Assembly: GCA_038747915.1 (NCBI GenBank)
Contig: JBCDJJ010000002.1
Span: 1 to 64,000 of the forward strand
Direction: 5' to 3'
Source: JBCDAP01 sp038747915
GTDB taxonomy: Bacteria; Planctomycetota; Phycisphaerae; Phycisphaerales; UBA1924
Length of the DNA stretch: 64,000 nucleotides
How positions within the stretch are numbered: position 1 is the first letter of the stretch; each line of letters begins with the position of its first letter. Of this stretch, positions 1 through 8,548 are shown in pieces. The position numbers and the translations under genes were made by a program. Under the pieces are notes generated by a model. The model ran no database searches and was not told the DNA's origin. It saw only the letters and a list, made by a program, of their open reading frames with translations.

Positions 1-117
1 GACCGTCTCCCCCCGCGACCGCGCCTGGCAGGACCAACTCGCGCGCCCCCGCTGGCGCGGCACCCGCTTGGGCCTGCAGCCCGGCGCCAGGGGCAACACG
101 CCGCGCGCGCGCGGGCC
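1..117. other. Window edge, unresolved
   Basis: The window opens in GC-rich sequence upstream of der. At least two plus-strand frames are open from base 1, one ending at the TAG at 118-120 and one reading on into der, so this may be the 3' end of a preceding gene. Too little is present to identify it. Confidence 0.3.
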
Positions 118-123
118 TAGGAT
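118..123 (+). promoter_or_regulatory. -10 box TAGGAT for der, leaderless-type
   Basis: TAGGAT ends 7 nt before the ATG at 131, so a transcript starting about 7 nt after the box would begin at or next to the start codon. No Shine-Dalgarno lies between. The same arrangement recurs before several other genes in this window. Confidence 0.45.
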
Positions 124-130
124 CGGGGCT

Positions 131-1708
131 ATGGCGTTGCCCCGTGTTGCGATTGTTGGCCGCCCGAACGTGGGCAAGTCCTCCATCATGAACATGCTGG
201 CTGGGGCGAAGGTGTCGATCGTGGATCCGACGCCCGGTGTGACGCGCGATCGGGTGACGGCGATCGTCGAGTTGGTGGGGCCGCTTCAGACCGAGGAGCC
301 CAAGCTCGTCGAGCTGACCGACACCGGCGGGTACGGGATCTACACCGCGGAGGACGGGCGGTTCGATGATGCGGGCGAGGATCTGAGCCGGCTCACCGAG
401 GACATCGAGGGCCAGATCGCGGCCGCGGTCGAGCGGGCGGATCTGATCTTGTTCGTGATCGATGCGCAGGCGGGGATCACGGCGCTGGACGAGACCGTGG
501 CCCGGCTGCTGCGCGAGCGGGCGCTGGGCGGGAAGGGTCGGCCCACGATCCCGGTGTACTGCGTGGCCAACAAGGTGGACTCGGACAAGTGGGAGCCGCA
601 CGGGCTCGAGTCCGCGGCGTTCGGGTTCGGCGAGCCGTGGCTGGTCTCGGCGAAGGTGAACTTCCGGCGTCGCGATTTCCGCGAGCGACTCTTCGCAGTG
701 GTGCCGACATCGAGCCGTGCGGATCGCGAATCGGCGCCGGAGATGAAGCTGGCGATCGTGGGGCGGCGCAACGCCGGCAAGAGTTCGATCACGAACGCGC
801 TCGCGGGCGAGCACCGGGTGATCGTCTCCGAGATCGCGGGCACGACGCGGGACGCGATCGATGTGCGGTTCACCGTGCCGCTCCCGGCGCGGGAGGGCGA
901 GGAGGGCGAGCGCGAGCACACCTTCGTCGCGATCGACACCGCGGGCGTGCGCAAGCGGACGCGGTTCGCCGACGCGATCGAGCACTGGGCCTTCGACCGG
1001 GCGCACCGGTCGATCCGGCGGGCGGACGTCTGCCTGTTCGTGCTCGACGCGACCGAGCGGATCACCGGGATCGACAAGCGGCTGGGCCGCGTGCTCGCCG
1101 ATGAGTTTCGGCCGTGCGTGATCGTGGTGAACAAGTGGGACCTGGTCGAAGGGCGGAAGACGAAGAAGGGCCAAGAGGTCGACTACGCGGACTACCAGAA
1201 GTACATCGAGCGGGAGCTGCCCGGGCAGGCGGTGGCGCCGATCGTGTTCGGCTCGGCGGTCGACGGGTACGGGCTCAAGGAAGCGGTGTCGATGGCGCTC
1301 GATCTACACGAGCAGGCGCAGGAGCGGGTGTCGACGGGGCGGCTCAATCAGTTCGTGAAGGACATCCTGTCGCGCCGCGGTCCGAGCTCATCGCTCGGCA
1401 CTCGGGCGAAGGTGCTGTTCGTGAGCCAGGTGGCGGTGTGCCCGCCGACGATCGTGATGGTGGTGAACAAGCCCGACCTGTTCACGGACCAGTACCGGCG
1501 GTATCTGCTCAACCGGTTCCATGAGGAGCTGCCGTTCACCGAGGTGCCGATCCGTCTCTTGATCCGGGAGCGAAGACGGGCGGAGCTTGGCGATCTGCTG
1601 AGCGGTGAGCACCGACGGGAGCGTCGCGAGGGTGGGGAGTTCGTCGATGATGACGAGTTGATCGATGTGCTCGAAACGGAAGACGTGCCGGCCGAGCTCG
1701 ACTCGTGA
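131..1708 (+). CDS. der: Der (EngA) double-domain ribosome-assembly GTPase
   Basis: Der is a tandem GTPase that binds the 50S subunit late in assembly. Two G domains are visible: the first P-loop GRPNVGKS at residues 10-17 with switch II DTGGYG, the second GRRNAGKS near 211-218 with DTAGVRK, NKWD and a C-terminal KH-like domain. The 525 residues are somewhat longer than typical Der (about 440-490), with extra acidic sequence after the first switch II. I chose the ATG at 131 rather than an in-frame upstream start because family homology begins there and a TAGGAT box sits 7 nt before it. It appears monocistronic; the next gene starts 283 bases later. Confidence 0.95.
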   Translation: MALPRVAIVGRPNVGKSSIMNMLAGAKVSIVDPTPGVTRDRVTAIVELVGPLQTEEPKLVELTDTGGYGIYTAEDGRFDDAGEDLSRLTEDIEGQIAAAVERADLILFVIDAQAGITALDETVARLLRERALGGKGRPTIPVYCVANKVDSDKWEPHGLESAAFGFGEPWLVSAKVNFRRRDFRERLFAVVPTSSRADRESAPEMKLAIVGRRNAGKSSITNALAGEHRVIVSEIAGTTRDAIDVRFTVPLPAREGEEGEREHTFVAIDTAGVRKRTRFADAIEHWAFDRAHRSIRRADVCLFVLDATERITGIDKRLGRVLADEFRPCVIVVNKWDLVEGRKTKKGQEVDYADYQKYIERELPGQAVAPIVFGSAVDGYGLKEAVSMALDLHEQAQERVSTGRLNQFVKDILSRRGPSSSLGTRAKVLFVSQVAVCPPTIVMVVNKPDLFTDQYRRYLLNRFHEELPFTEVPIRLLIRERRRAELGDLLSGEHRRERREGGEFVDDDELIDVLETEDVPAELDS

Positions 1709-1906
1709 ACAAGGTGCGCCCTCCCGGAGCCGCGAACGTGGTCGATCGTTCGCCTTGGTTGTTGTCGCTCACGCCCATCGCCAATCCAGCCTCAGGTGCC
1801 AGGCTGCCGCCCCATGGGCATGGCCACCCATAGAGGCCCCCTGGTGCACTACATGAACATGTCGCGTGGCGTTCTGTGCTCGATACGCTGTCGGGTCGCA
1901 CACAAC

Positions 1907-1936
1907 TTGCAAGAAGCGGCACGTCTTGACTAGCGT
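1907..1936 (+). promoter_or_regulatory. Candidate sigma70-type promoter for the secreted protein at 1992
   Basis: TTGCAA at 1907-1912 and TAGCGT at 1931-1936 are separated by 18 nt, about 55 nt upstream of the ATG at 1992, which has its own GGAGAG ribosome site. Prediction from pattern only. Confidence 0.35.
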
Positions 1937-1991
1937 GTGGTGGGAATCTGGCACATCTGTGCCGAAACACGACTTCGATCTGGAGAGAAAC

Positions 1992-2723
1992 ATGAAGCAG
2001 TTTATCCCAGCTTGCGCTGTGGTGTGCCTTGTTCTGGCCCAACCGGCCATCGCGGACTTCTCGCTCACCAACACGGTTGACCCGACGGGCAACCCAAACG
2101 GTGATCCCGCAACAAATGCCCCGGGGGCATTTGACGTCGCTCAGGCGTTCGATGCGCTCCTTGTCGATGCGACCGTTGTTGACTTTGAGGCGGCGAGCAA
2201 CGGACTCTTCACGTCAGCCACTGCCGCGGATCTTGGTGTCGGTTCGAGCGACCTGGTCGGCATCACCGAGACCGCCGGATCGAACGGCGACGAGCTGGCC
2301 ATCGTCCAACAAGCTGGCCAGAACACGACGATCGGTGGCATCAACTCGTTTCAGATCACCGAGAATGGGGCCGGCGAGCCTCCGACCGGCGCACTGTTCA
2401 CGTTCTCGGCTCCGCAGCGAGCGTTCGGCTTCTACTACGCGAGTTTCAACAACGCCGCCGGACTGATCGAGGTCATCTTCGGGGACGAGGTCATCGAACT
2501 CGTCGAGGATACCGACAGCAGCTACACCGGGTTCTTCGGACTGACCGTCAGTGAGGACATGGCGTTCACGGAGATCGAGATCAGGCTCGCACCGGAGAAC
2601 GGCTCGAACAACGACACCAACATGTTCGATGACATCCGGTTCGCGGCCGACGTGATCCCCTCCCCCGCTGCGGTGACTCTCTTGGGTCTCGCCGGGCTCG
2701 CTCGGGTGCGGCGGCGTCGATAA
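1992..2723 (+). CDS. Secreted protein with PEP-CTERM-like sorting tail
   Basis: This 243-residue protein of unknown function has a Sec signal peptide (MKQFIPACAVVCLVLAQPAIA, cleavage near residue 21). The mature part is acidic and rich in Thr, Asn and Gly, with VVDFEAA and an FxFSAPQRAFGFYYA beta-type segment that resembles the extracellular beta-sandwich proteins carrying PEP-CTERM signals. The C-terminus is a short Pro-Ser-Pro stretch, a hydrophobic helix LLGLAGLA and the cluster RVRRRR, the planctomycete version of the PEP-CTERM sorting signal. I infer it is exported and C-terminally processed or surface-held. The ATG at 1992 follows GGAGAG at 1982-1987; the open frame extends further upstream, but that part does not look like protein of this kind. 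Confidence 0.75.
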   Translation: MKQFIPACAVVCLVLAQPAIADFSLTNTVDPTGNPNGDPATNAPGAFDVAQAFDALLVDATVVDFEAASNGLFTSATAADLGVGSSDLVGITETAGSNGDELAIVQQAGQNTTIGGINSFQITENGAGEPPTGALFTFSAPQRAFGFYYASFNNAAGLIEVIFGDEVIELVEDTDSSYTGFFGLTVSEDMAFTEIEIRLAPENGSNNDTNMFDDIRFAADVIPSPAAVTLLGLAGLARVRRRR

Positions 2724-2772
2724 GCGCGCAGGCTTCTGCGGTAGGTGACTCCTCCGCCAGCATAGGTAGCCC

Positions 2773-2823
2773 GCGAAGCCGGTCGTCGATCGCACCGAGA
2801 GTGCAAGCAGAGACCGGCTTCGC
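2773..2823. terminator. Large hairpin between convergent genes
   Basis: An 11-bp perfect inverted repeat (2773-2783 with 2813-2823) encloses a smaller GCAC/GTGC stem. It lies between the plus-strand gene ending at 2723 and the minus-strand gene ending at 3001, so it may end transcripts from either side. There is no clear U tract. Two further short hairpins (7-bp stems) follow at 2931-2948 and 2958-2974; nothing else is seen in the 277-base gap. Confidence 0.35.
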
Positions 2824-3000
2824 ACACAAGACAACGATGACGGCGCATCCCGCTTTCAATGCAGATCACGCGGGCGGTGGCGCACGCGACGCACATCGGC
2901 TTCGCCGCGTGCGCACCGATCGAGGAGAACCCACGCGTATGCGCGTGGTTGATCCGGTGGAGCCTGCGGCTCCACACCTGGCTCCGGCCGGCTCGCCGGT

Positions 3001-4149
3001 TCAGGCAGCGAGGCTGTCACCCCAGTCGGGAGTGTCGTCCTCGGCGTCGGCGTCGTAGGTCTCGTCTGTGTCCACGAAGAAGCCGTTCCAGTCCGCATCG
3101 GGCTTGGCCCGGTTGTGGATCTTGACGACGCGTCCGAGCTGATCGGCGAGCACAGCGCGGAGCGTCTCGAGTTCGGGCATCATCGCGAGGTCGAAGGGCT
3201 CGGATCGGTCGCGGAACAGCATGACCACCGCGAGCGTGTCGGTCTCGCCGCGGCAGGCCAGCACGAGTACATCGGACTGCTCGAGCCACGGGGCCGCCTC
3301 ACCGACAGCCTCGTCGACCGCCTCGCTCGAGGTGAGGTGCGCGACTTGCTCGTACTCCTCGTATCGCGCTGGCACGACATCGGCGAGGTGATCGAGCACG
3401 AACTCGGCGTTGTCGCCCGACACGTCGTGGTTGACGTACGCGGAGAGGGCGTAGTCGCCGCTGCCGGTGGGCAGGAAGACCGCAGCGTTCGTGGGGCCGA
3501 GCTTGCCGAGCAGGTACTCGAGCGTGGTGCGGAGGATGGTCTCGATGTCGAGCTCGCCCTTCAGGCGGGTGCCGAAATCGGTCGCCATGGTGAGGGCACC
3601 GACCTGCCCCGCGATGCGCTGGAAAGCAGCCTCCATATCAGCAGCGATGTTGGCCGCGGTCTGCTCGGCGTTGGCCTCGTCGCGGCGGTCCGAGAGCCGG
3701 CGGCAGATACGCTTGAGGCGATCGATCCGGCGTGCCTGGCTCCGCAGGGCATCGGCCTGCACCGCTGCAGCCTCGACGCGCTCGATGAGCTCGCCGCGGA
3801 CAATGGGCTTGACCAGCAGGTCGACACACCCGCGGCGCATGGCCTCGATAGCGAGGCGGGCGTCGGGGGCATCGCACGTCGCCATCACGCGCCCAGCGGC
3901 ACCGGAGCGAGCACGCTGCTCGATGAACGCGAGCGTGTCCTCATCATCGGGTGTCAGGGCAACGAGGAGGACGTCGTAGGAGGCATCCTCGGACGCGGCG
4001 CGGGCCGCGTCGATATCCGGCGTGGGGACACACGCGAACCCGAGTGTGCCGAGCACACCGGTGATCGCCTCCCGCGCCGCGGGATCGGGATCGAAACAGA
4101 CGACGGTGCGTGTTCGTGAGAGCACGCGTGCTGTAGAACCATCCGACAT
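3001..4149 (-). CDS. Degenerate receiver plus GAF-like signalling protein
   Basis: The 382-residue cytoplasmic protein begins with a CheY-like fold (about residues 14-130): acidic residues CFDPDP at 18-23, the beta5 lysine in LLVKP at 112-116, but Val63 stands where the phospho-accepting Asp should be (LLVALTPD at 61-68). It should therefore not be phosphorylated in the usual way. A helical linker (about 130-180) leads to a GAF-like domain (about 185-350, NAAVFLPTGSGDYAL, VLVLACRGETDTLAVVMLF). The tail is acidic. The ATG at 4149 is preceded by a good GGAGGAG site. It is the last gene of a three-gene operon with the HDOD-kinase gene 22 bp upstream, so it is likely a partner of that kinase. I did not recognise a named family. 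Confidence 0.75.
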   Translation of the reverse strand: MSDGSTARVLSRTRTVVCFDPDPAAREAITGVLGTLGFACVPTPDIDAARAASEDASYDVLLVALTPDDEDTLAFIEQRARSGAAGRVMATCDAPDARLAIEAMRRGCVDLLVKPIVRGELIERVEAAAVQADALRSQARRIDRLKRICRRLSDRRDEANAEQTAANIAADMEAAFQRIAGQVGALTMATDFGTRLKGELDIETILRTTLEYLLGKLGPTNAAVFLPTGSGDYALSAYVNHDVSGDNAEFVLDHLADVVPARYEEYEQVAHLTSSEAVDEAVGEAAPWLEQSDVLVLACRGETDTLAVVMLFRDRSEPFDLAMMPELETLRAVLADQLGRVVKIHNRAKPDADWNGFFVDTDETYDADAEDDTPDWGDSLAA

Positions 4150-4171
4150 CGCGGTCTCCTCCGCGGGGCGC

Positions 4172-6493
4172 TCAGGCGGCCCGTGCGACTCCGTCGGCCC
4201 GCCAATCGGCGATGGAGATGGACGCGCGGGTTCCCCGCTCGGCCCGGACCAACTCCACCCTCCCGCCGTGCTGCTCGGCGACCCGGGCCGCCTTTGCGAG
4301 CCCGAGGCCGCTCTGCCGACCCGCGCGCTTCTCGGAGAAGAACGGGTCGCAGGCGTGATGGATGGCCTGATCCGACAGGCCGTGACCATCGTCGATCACC
4401 GCGAGTTCGAGTCGGTCGCCCGAGGGGGTGGGCTGAACCTCGACGAGCACAGGGCCGTCGGGTTCGGCCTCGAAGGCGTTCGTGAGCAGCTCTGTGACGG
4501 CGATGCGGACCGCGGACTCGTCCAGATAAGCGACCTCGGCGCGCCGGTCGATGGCGATATGGACCTCGGGGACCGCGCGGCGGAAGTGCTCGGTGTCGTC
4601 GCCCAGCATCTGGTCGTCGCCGATGCCGATGCGCCGCTGGGCGTCTTCGATCGCGCCCTGAACCAGGGACCCGACGCTCGTGATATCTCGAGCGGCCGCG
4701 GGCGGGCTGGCGAAGAAGTGCAACCCCTCGATCAGGGCGGCGAGCTGACCGGCAGACGAGACCACGTCCGAGATGGCGCGCTTCTGCTCGGGGTCGCGGA
4801 GACGGCCCGCGAGCAGTTGGGACTTGCCGCTGATGACTGTCAGCGGGTTGTTCATCTCGTGCGCCGCGCCCGCTGCGATCTCCGCGAGTCGGCGGTGGGC
4901 CCGTGCCTCGACGAGTTCGGCCTGCATCTCGCCGGCTTGGCGGCTCGCGTCGCTCAGGCGCTCGCCGAGCCGGCGGAGGCCGGCCTGCTGCGTCGCGGAG
5001 GCGACCGATGCGGCCCAGACACCGAGAACGAGCCGGAGCATGGCCTCGTCGCCGACGGCGGGGCCGAGGTCGGCGTCGGTCAGCATGATCGCGGTGGGTC
5101 CCCATCCGCTGACCATGGGCAGGACGCGCGGCTCGTTGCTGCGGAGCGGCTCGCTGAGCTGGGGCATCAGCTCGGCCATGAGCTCGGGCGCCCCGGCGCC
5201 CATATCGGCGATCTTGGCGAGCGGCGGCTCCCCCTCGCGTCCGGGGAACTCGACGGGACGCGGTGTGCCGACGGATTCGCCCTCGCCGGTGTGCTCGAAG
5301 AGCTGCCACGGAGCACCCTCGCGGGCCTGGACGATGCCGGCACAGAATTTGGCACCGGCGAGCTCGCCGGCACACCGCGCGATTTTGGCGAACGCAGCGT
5401 TGAGCGTGCGCGGCGGCTCTCCGGGTGCGAGGAACTTGCCGATGGCGCGCACGGACTGGCCGTGGGAGCGCGACTGCCGCGAGCGTTCCTCGAAGAGCTG
5501 GGCGAGCCGGCCGAGCTTGCGGTTGGCCTCGACGAGCGACTGGACGAGGAGCTGTTTGTCCTCGATGTCGTCGAGGCCGATGAGGCGGGCGCGGTCGGCG
5601 ACACGTTCGTGCAGGGCGGAGACGGTGTCGTCGAGATCGGTCGGGGAGAGCCCCGAGGCCGACATGAGCTCGCGGAGATCGCGCGGCGGGCGGAAGTCGC
5701 CGCACCACCCGAGGTGCTGCTGACGCGCGACCTCGGCCGCGACGCCGACGAGAGCGATGGTCGGGCGGTGATCGAGATCGGGCAGGGCCTCGGGGCTGTG
5801 GCCGCTGAGCCACATGACGTCTTGGAGGACCTGGGGGAGTTTCCAGTGCTCGGCGAGCCGTTTGCCGGCGACGTGGTGATCGAGCCCGATGAGCTGCCGC
5901 TCGACCGCGGAGATCGAGGTCTGCCGCTGCTCGGCGATGGCGGCAGCCTTCGCGAAGGTACGTGGGAGGACACGGTCGAGGGCGAGCATGCCGAGGTCGT
6001 GGAGCAGGCCGCAGAGGAAGGCCTCGTCGGGGCTCACCTCGTCGCGGACCTGGTGGCGCTCGGCGAGTAGTTCCGCGGCCGCGGCGCAGGCGATCAGATG
6101 ACGCCAGAGCTTGCGGCGGTCGTAGCCGGCGAGGCTGGGTTCCTCGGGCATGGTGTCGTCTTCGATGCCACGGCCGCTCTCGAGCGCTTCGAAGACCTCG
6201 AAGCTCAGCACCGCGGCCCGGACCGCGTCGAGGCCGAGCATGAGGACCGCACGCTCGATCCGTTGAACACCCCCGCCAAGACCGAGGTCGGCACGGCGTG
6301 TGAGCGCGAGGAGCTTGGCCGACAGCGACTGGTCGGATTCGATGAGCTGCACGATCTCCTCGATCTGCCCGTCGTGCGAGCCCGCGAGCTCGAGGACACG
6401 GATGGCGACCGGGCTGAGCGTCGGCAGGGCATCGATCTGCTGAAGGATGAGCCCCACCCGCGCCGCGAGCGTGCTTTCCTCACCAATGCTCAT
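4172..6493 (-). CDS. HDOD domain-histidine kinase hybrid
   Basis: The 773-residue protein joins an N-terminal HDOD domain (about 15-215; LPTLSPVAIRVLELA, then LLHDLG at 164-169 and the HH pair at 206-207) to a GAF-like middle (about 340-500) and a C-terminal histidine kinase. The H box AAGAAHEMNNPL places the phosphoryl His at 545; the N box has Asn672 in ELLTNAFEA; G1 is DDGHG at 701-705 and G2 GLGLAKA at 729-735. There are no membrane helices, so it is a soluble sensor kinase. HDOD domains often sit in signalling proteins; here it probably relays an intracellular cue. It lies 14 bp after the HTH/receiver gene and 22 bp before the degenerate-receiver gene, so the three are probably co-transcribed and the upstream regulator is the likely phosphorylation target (inference). 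Confidence 0.9.
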   Translation of the reverse strand: MSIGEESTLAARVGLILQQIDALPTLSPVAIRVLELAGSHDGQIEEIVQLIESDQSLSAKLLALTRRADLGLGGGVQRIERAVLMLGLDAVRAAVLSFEVFEALESGRGIEDDTMPEEPSLAGYDRRKLWRHLIACAAAAELLAERHQVRDEVSPDEAFLCGLLHDLGMLALDRVLPRTFAKAAAIAEQRQTSISAVERQLIGLDHHVAGKRLAEHWKLPQVLQDVMWLSGHSPEALPDLDHRPTIALVGVAAEVARQQHLGWCGDFRPPRDLRELMSASGLSPTDLDDTVSALHERVADRARLIGLDDIEDKQLLVQSLVEANRKLGRLAQLFEERSRQSRSHGQSVRAIGKFLAPGEPPRTLNAAFAKIARCAGELAGAKFCAGIVQAREGAPWQLFEHTGEGESVGTPRPVEFPGREGEPPLAKIADMGAGAPELMAELMPQLSEPLRSNEPRVLPMVSGWGPTAIMLTDADLGPAVGDEAMLRLVLGVWAASVASATQQAGLRRLGERLSDASRQAGEMQAELVEARAHRRLAEIAAGAAHEMNNPLTVISGKSQLLAGRLRDPEQKRAISDVVSSAGQLAALIEGLHFFASPPAAARDITSVGSLVQGAIEDAQRRIGIGDDQMLGDDTEHFRRAVPEVHIAIDRRAEVAYLDESAVRIAVTELLTNAFEAEPDGPVLVEVQPTPSGDRLELAVIDDGHGLSDQAIHHACDPFFSEKRAGRQSGLGLAKAARVAEQHGGRVELVRAERGTRASISIADWRADGVARAA

Positions 6494-6507
6494 GCACCCC
6501 TCCCTTT

Positions 6508-7179
6508 TTACTTCGATGTGGCGCCGAGGAGCAGCTCGATCTTCGCGATCATGGCGCGGAGATCGAAGGGCTTGGAGACGAAGTCGTCGGCGCCGGCTTC
6601 GCGGAGCTTGGCGACCTCGTCCTGACCGACAACGCCGGAGACGAAGACGATTTTGGTGTCTTTGAACTCGTCTCGGGAGCGGAGCTGCTGGCAGACGATG
6701 TTCCCGTTTACATCGGGCAGCATGTAGTCGAGGATGATGAGGTGGGGCCGGAAGCGCTCGGTGAGCATGCCGGCATCGTAGCCGGTGCGCGCGGTGCGGA
6801 CGTCGTAGTCACCGGCGCGGGCGAGCATCTCGCCGAAGACCTCGAGGATCTGCGGATCGTCGTCGACCACGAGGATACGGTGGCGCGAATCGGTCGATGA
6901 GCGATCGTCTTCGACAGCACCGAGCGGATCGGTCGGGATGTCGTTCTCGCGCATAAAGCGGATGAGGTCTTCCCGCGGGATGCGGCGGAAGCGCGAGCCC
7001 GGGACGCGGAAGCCGTTGAGGCGGCCGGAATCGAAGCACCGGATGATGGTCTGCTGGCTGACGTTGCAGACCTGTGCGGCCTCGCCGGTGGTGAAGATGT
7101 CCTTCTCGGCCCAGCGCGCATCGCCCGGGGCATCGGCGGCGCCGTTGCGCGGGACTGGGCTGTTGGGTGCGGTGGACAT
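6508..7179 (-). CDS. Response regulator with N-terminal excisionase-type HTH
   Basis: The protein has 223 residues in reversed domain order. An excisionase/MerR-type winged helix (about 27-80: FTTGEAAQVCNVSQQTIIR, then GRLNGFRVPGSRFRRIPRED) comes first and a canonical receiver (about 100-220) second. The receiver has the acidic DDD at 106-108, phospho-Asp151 in LIILDYMLPD and Lys203 in VSKPFD. It probably binds DNA in a phosphorylation-dependent way, with the HDOD-kinase encoded 14 bp downstream as likely partner. The ATG has a strong AAGGAG seven bases upstream and appears to be the first gene of the operon running to 3001. Typical response regulators place the receiver first, so this order is worth noting. 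Confidence 0.9.
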   Translation of the reverse strand: MSTAPNSPVPRNGAADAPGDARWAEKDIFTTGEAAQVCNVSQQTIIRCFDSGRLNGFRVPGSRFRRIPREDLIRFMRENDIPTDPLGAVEDDRSSTDSRHRILVVDDDPQILEVFGEMLARAGDYDVRTARTGYDAGMLTERFRPHLIILDYMLPDVNGNIVCQQLRSRDEFKDTKIVFVSGVVGQDEVAKLREAGADDFVSKPFDLRAMIAKIELLLGATSK

Positions 7180-7280
7180 CCGACGACTCCTTGCAACGGG
7201 GAGGATCCCGCCGAGAGGTCATCGGTTGCCACGCTTACCTACTTCACCGAGCCGACACACGCGGCGTGCGGTGGTTCGGG

Positions 7281-8354
7281 CTATTGCGCCGGCAGGAGGT
7301 TGCCTGCGCGATCAACCTCGACCATGAAGCTCGTTGGTAGCAAATAATTCCGCCCGTCATAGACCGTGACAAGGCCACTGACGTCGAATGAGACGGACGA
7401 GCCCCGCTGCTGCGCGATCTGCATCATCTTTTCGAGGTTAAGGCAGGGCAGGAGCTGGAGGGGGGCATCGGTGTCCTGGCCCGACGGGGCATCGGCGTCG
7501 TTATCGGGCACGAAGATCCAGCCGCCCATCTCGCCACGCTCGACGCGCCCCTGACGACCGTTGAGGACGGTGCCCTCGCGGAGGGCCGCGGAGGTGGTCG
7601 AACCGGCGGGCTGGTCGACGATGCGAAGACCGGTGGCGGCGTTCTCGGTCGCCTCTTCGATCTCGGCGAGCAGATCGGTCACGCTCGGACCATCGGCCTC
7701 GTCCCCGCCAAAGAGATCCGGCGCGACCGGCTCCTCCACATCGGGCTCGGCCTCGGGCTGCTCGGCCGCGACGGCGCGCTCGACGCGGAAGTGATCAACA
7801 AGGAGGTAGTTGCGGCCCCGAAAGACGAACACCTGACCGCTCACGATGAAGTTCACGGATGTGGCCCGTGACTCCGCGATGCGGCGCATCTCGAGCAGGC
7901 GGAGCGAGGGCAACGCTATCATCGGCGGCTCGGCCCGGCCGTCGGCGCCTGGGTCGAAGACGTAGACCACCCCGCCCATCTCGAGCAGGTGCAGATAGCC
8001 CCGCCGATCGACGAGGAAGGCGCCCTCCCGGACCAGCTCGGAGCGGGGCGGGCGGTACGCGGGGAGTTCGATGCCGGGGAGACCGGTTGATGCAGGCGTG
8101 GTGTTGGCAGCGGCGGCGCCAGCGGGGTGAACGGGATCGGCCTCGGGGTCGTCCTCGGCGAGCCGTTCGCGCGCGGGGGCGGCCTGCTCGTCATCGACAG
8201 GACCCTCATCATCCGAGGCCCCGGCGGGCGGGACGACCAGGGGCCCGCCGCGGTCGGGCCGTGGGCTCGCGGGGTCGCCGGACTGGCTCACCGCGGTCGG
8301 CGACGAGGCGATGAGGATGATGAGGGCGGGGAGGATGCGGGAGAGCAGGGACAT
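7281..8354 (-). CDS. Secreted protein with two copies of an ~85-residue repeat
   Basis: The function is unknown. The 357-residue product has a signal peptide (MSLLSRILPALIILIASS), a low-complexity Pro/Asp/Glu linker and two related segments. Repeat 1 runs from LVREGAFLVDRRGYLHLLEMGG to FRGRNYLLVDHFRVE; repeat 2 from ALREGTVLNGRQGRVERGEMGG to YDGRNYLLPTSFMVE. Both share REG.x(n).R.G....EMGG, a LPxL.LExM.xIA segment, S.NF/SFxVSG.V.V and GRNYLL, so the gene arose by internal duplication. I chose the ATG at 8354, preceded by GGAG, over a GTG 21 bases upstream because the signal peptide starts there. It is transcribed divergently from the his operon. A periplasmic or surface location is inferred. 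Confidence 0.75.
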   Translation of the reverse strand: MSLLSRILPALIILIASSPTAVSQSGDPASPRPDRGGPLVVPPAGASDDEGPVDDEQAAPARERLAEDDPEADPVHPAGAAAANTTPASTGLPGIELPAYRPPRSELVREGAFLVDRRGYLHLLEMGGVVYVFDPGADGRAEPPMIALPSLRLLEMRRIAESRATSVNFIVSGQVFVFRGRNYLLVDHFRVERAVAAEQPEAEPDVEEPVAPDLFGGDEADGPSVTDLLAEIEEATENAATGLRIVDQPAGSTTSAALREGTVLNGRQGRVERGEMGGWIFVPDNDADAPSGQDTDAPLQLLPCLNLEKMMQIAQQRGSSVSFDVSGLVTVYDGRNYLLPTSFMVEVDRAGNLLPAQ

Positions 8355-8450
8355 GGGATCGCTCCGGTGGGCCACACGGCGGGCCTGGGACTCTTCATCG
8401 TCGCGACGGCCTCGGTGGCGTCAGTGTCGGGCTCGGCGCGCGAGGTCCCG

Positions 8451-8456
8451 TATGAT
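8451..8456 (+). promoter_or_regulatory. Candidate -10 box TATGAT of the his operon
   Basis: TATGAT lies 92 nt upstream of the hisG ATG in the divergent gap. No convincing -35 is seen. The leader shows no run of His codons and no clear attenuator hairpin, so I see no classical his attenuation. Confidence 0.3.
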
Positions 8457-8548
8457 GCCGGGTCGAAGACGAGGCCGCATCCGGAAGGCATCGTCTCCGC
8501 CGGACCCCAGGTCGGCGGCGTTCACCCACCCTCGATCCGCGAGGACTC

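Noticed and set aside
1866..1991. An N-terminal extension of the secreted protein at 1992
   Set aside because: It would place 42 residues before a clear signal peptide that has its own ribosome site.
3954..6070. Long frames on both strands (619 and 682 codons) over the kinase gene
   Set aside because: High-GC shadow frames; the kinase frame alone contains HDOD, H, N and G boxes.
8463..8548. Classical his-operon attenuator
   Set aside because: No run of His codons and no mutually exclusive hairpins are seen in the short leader.
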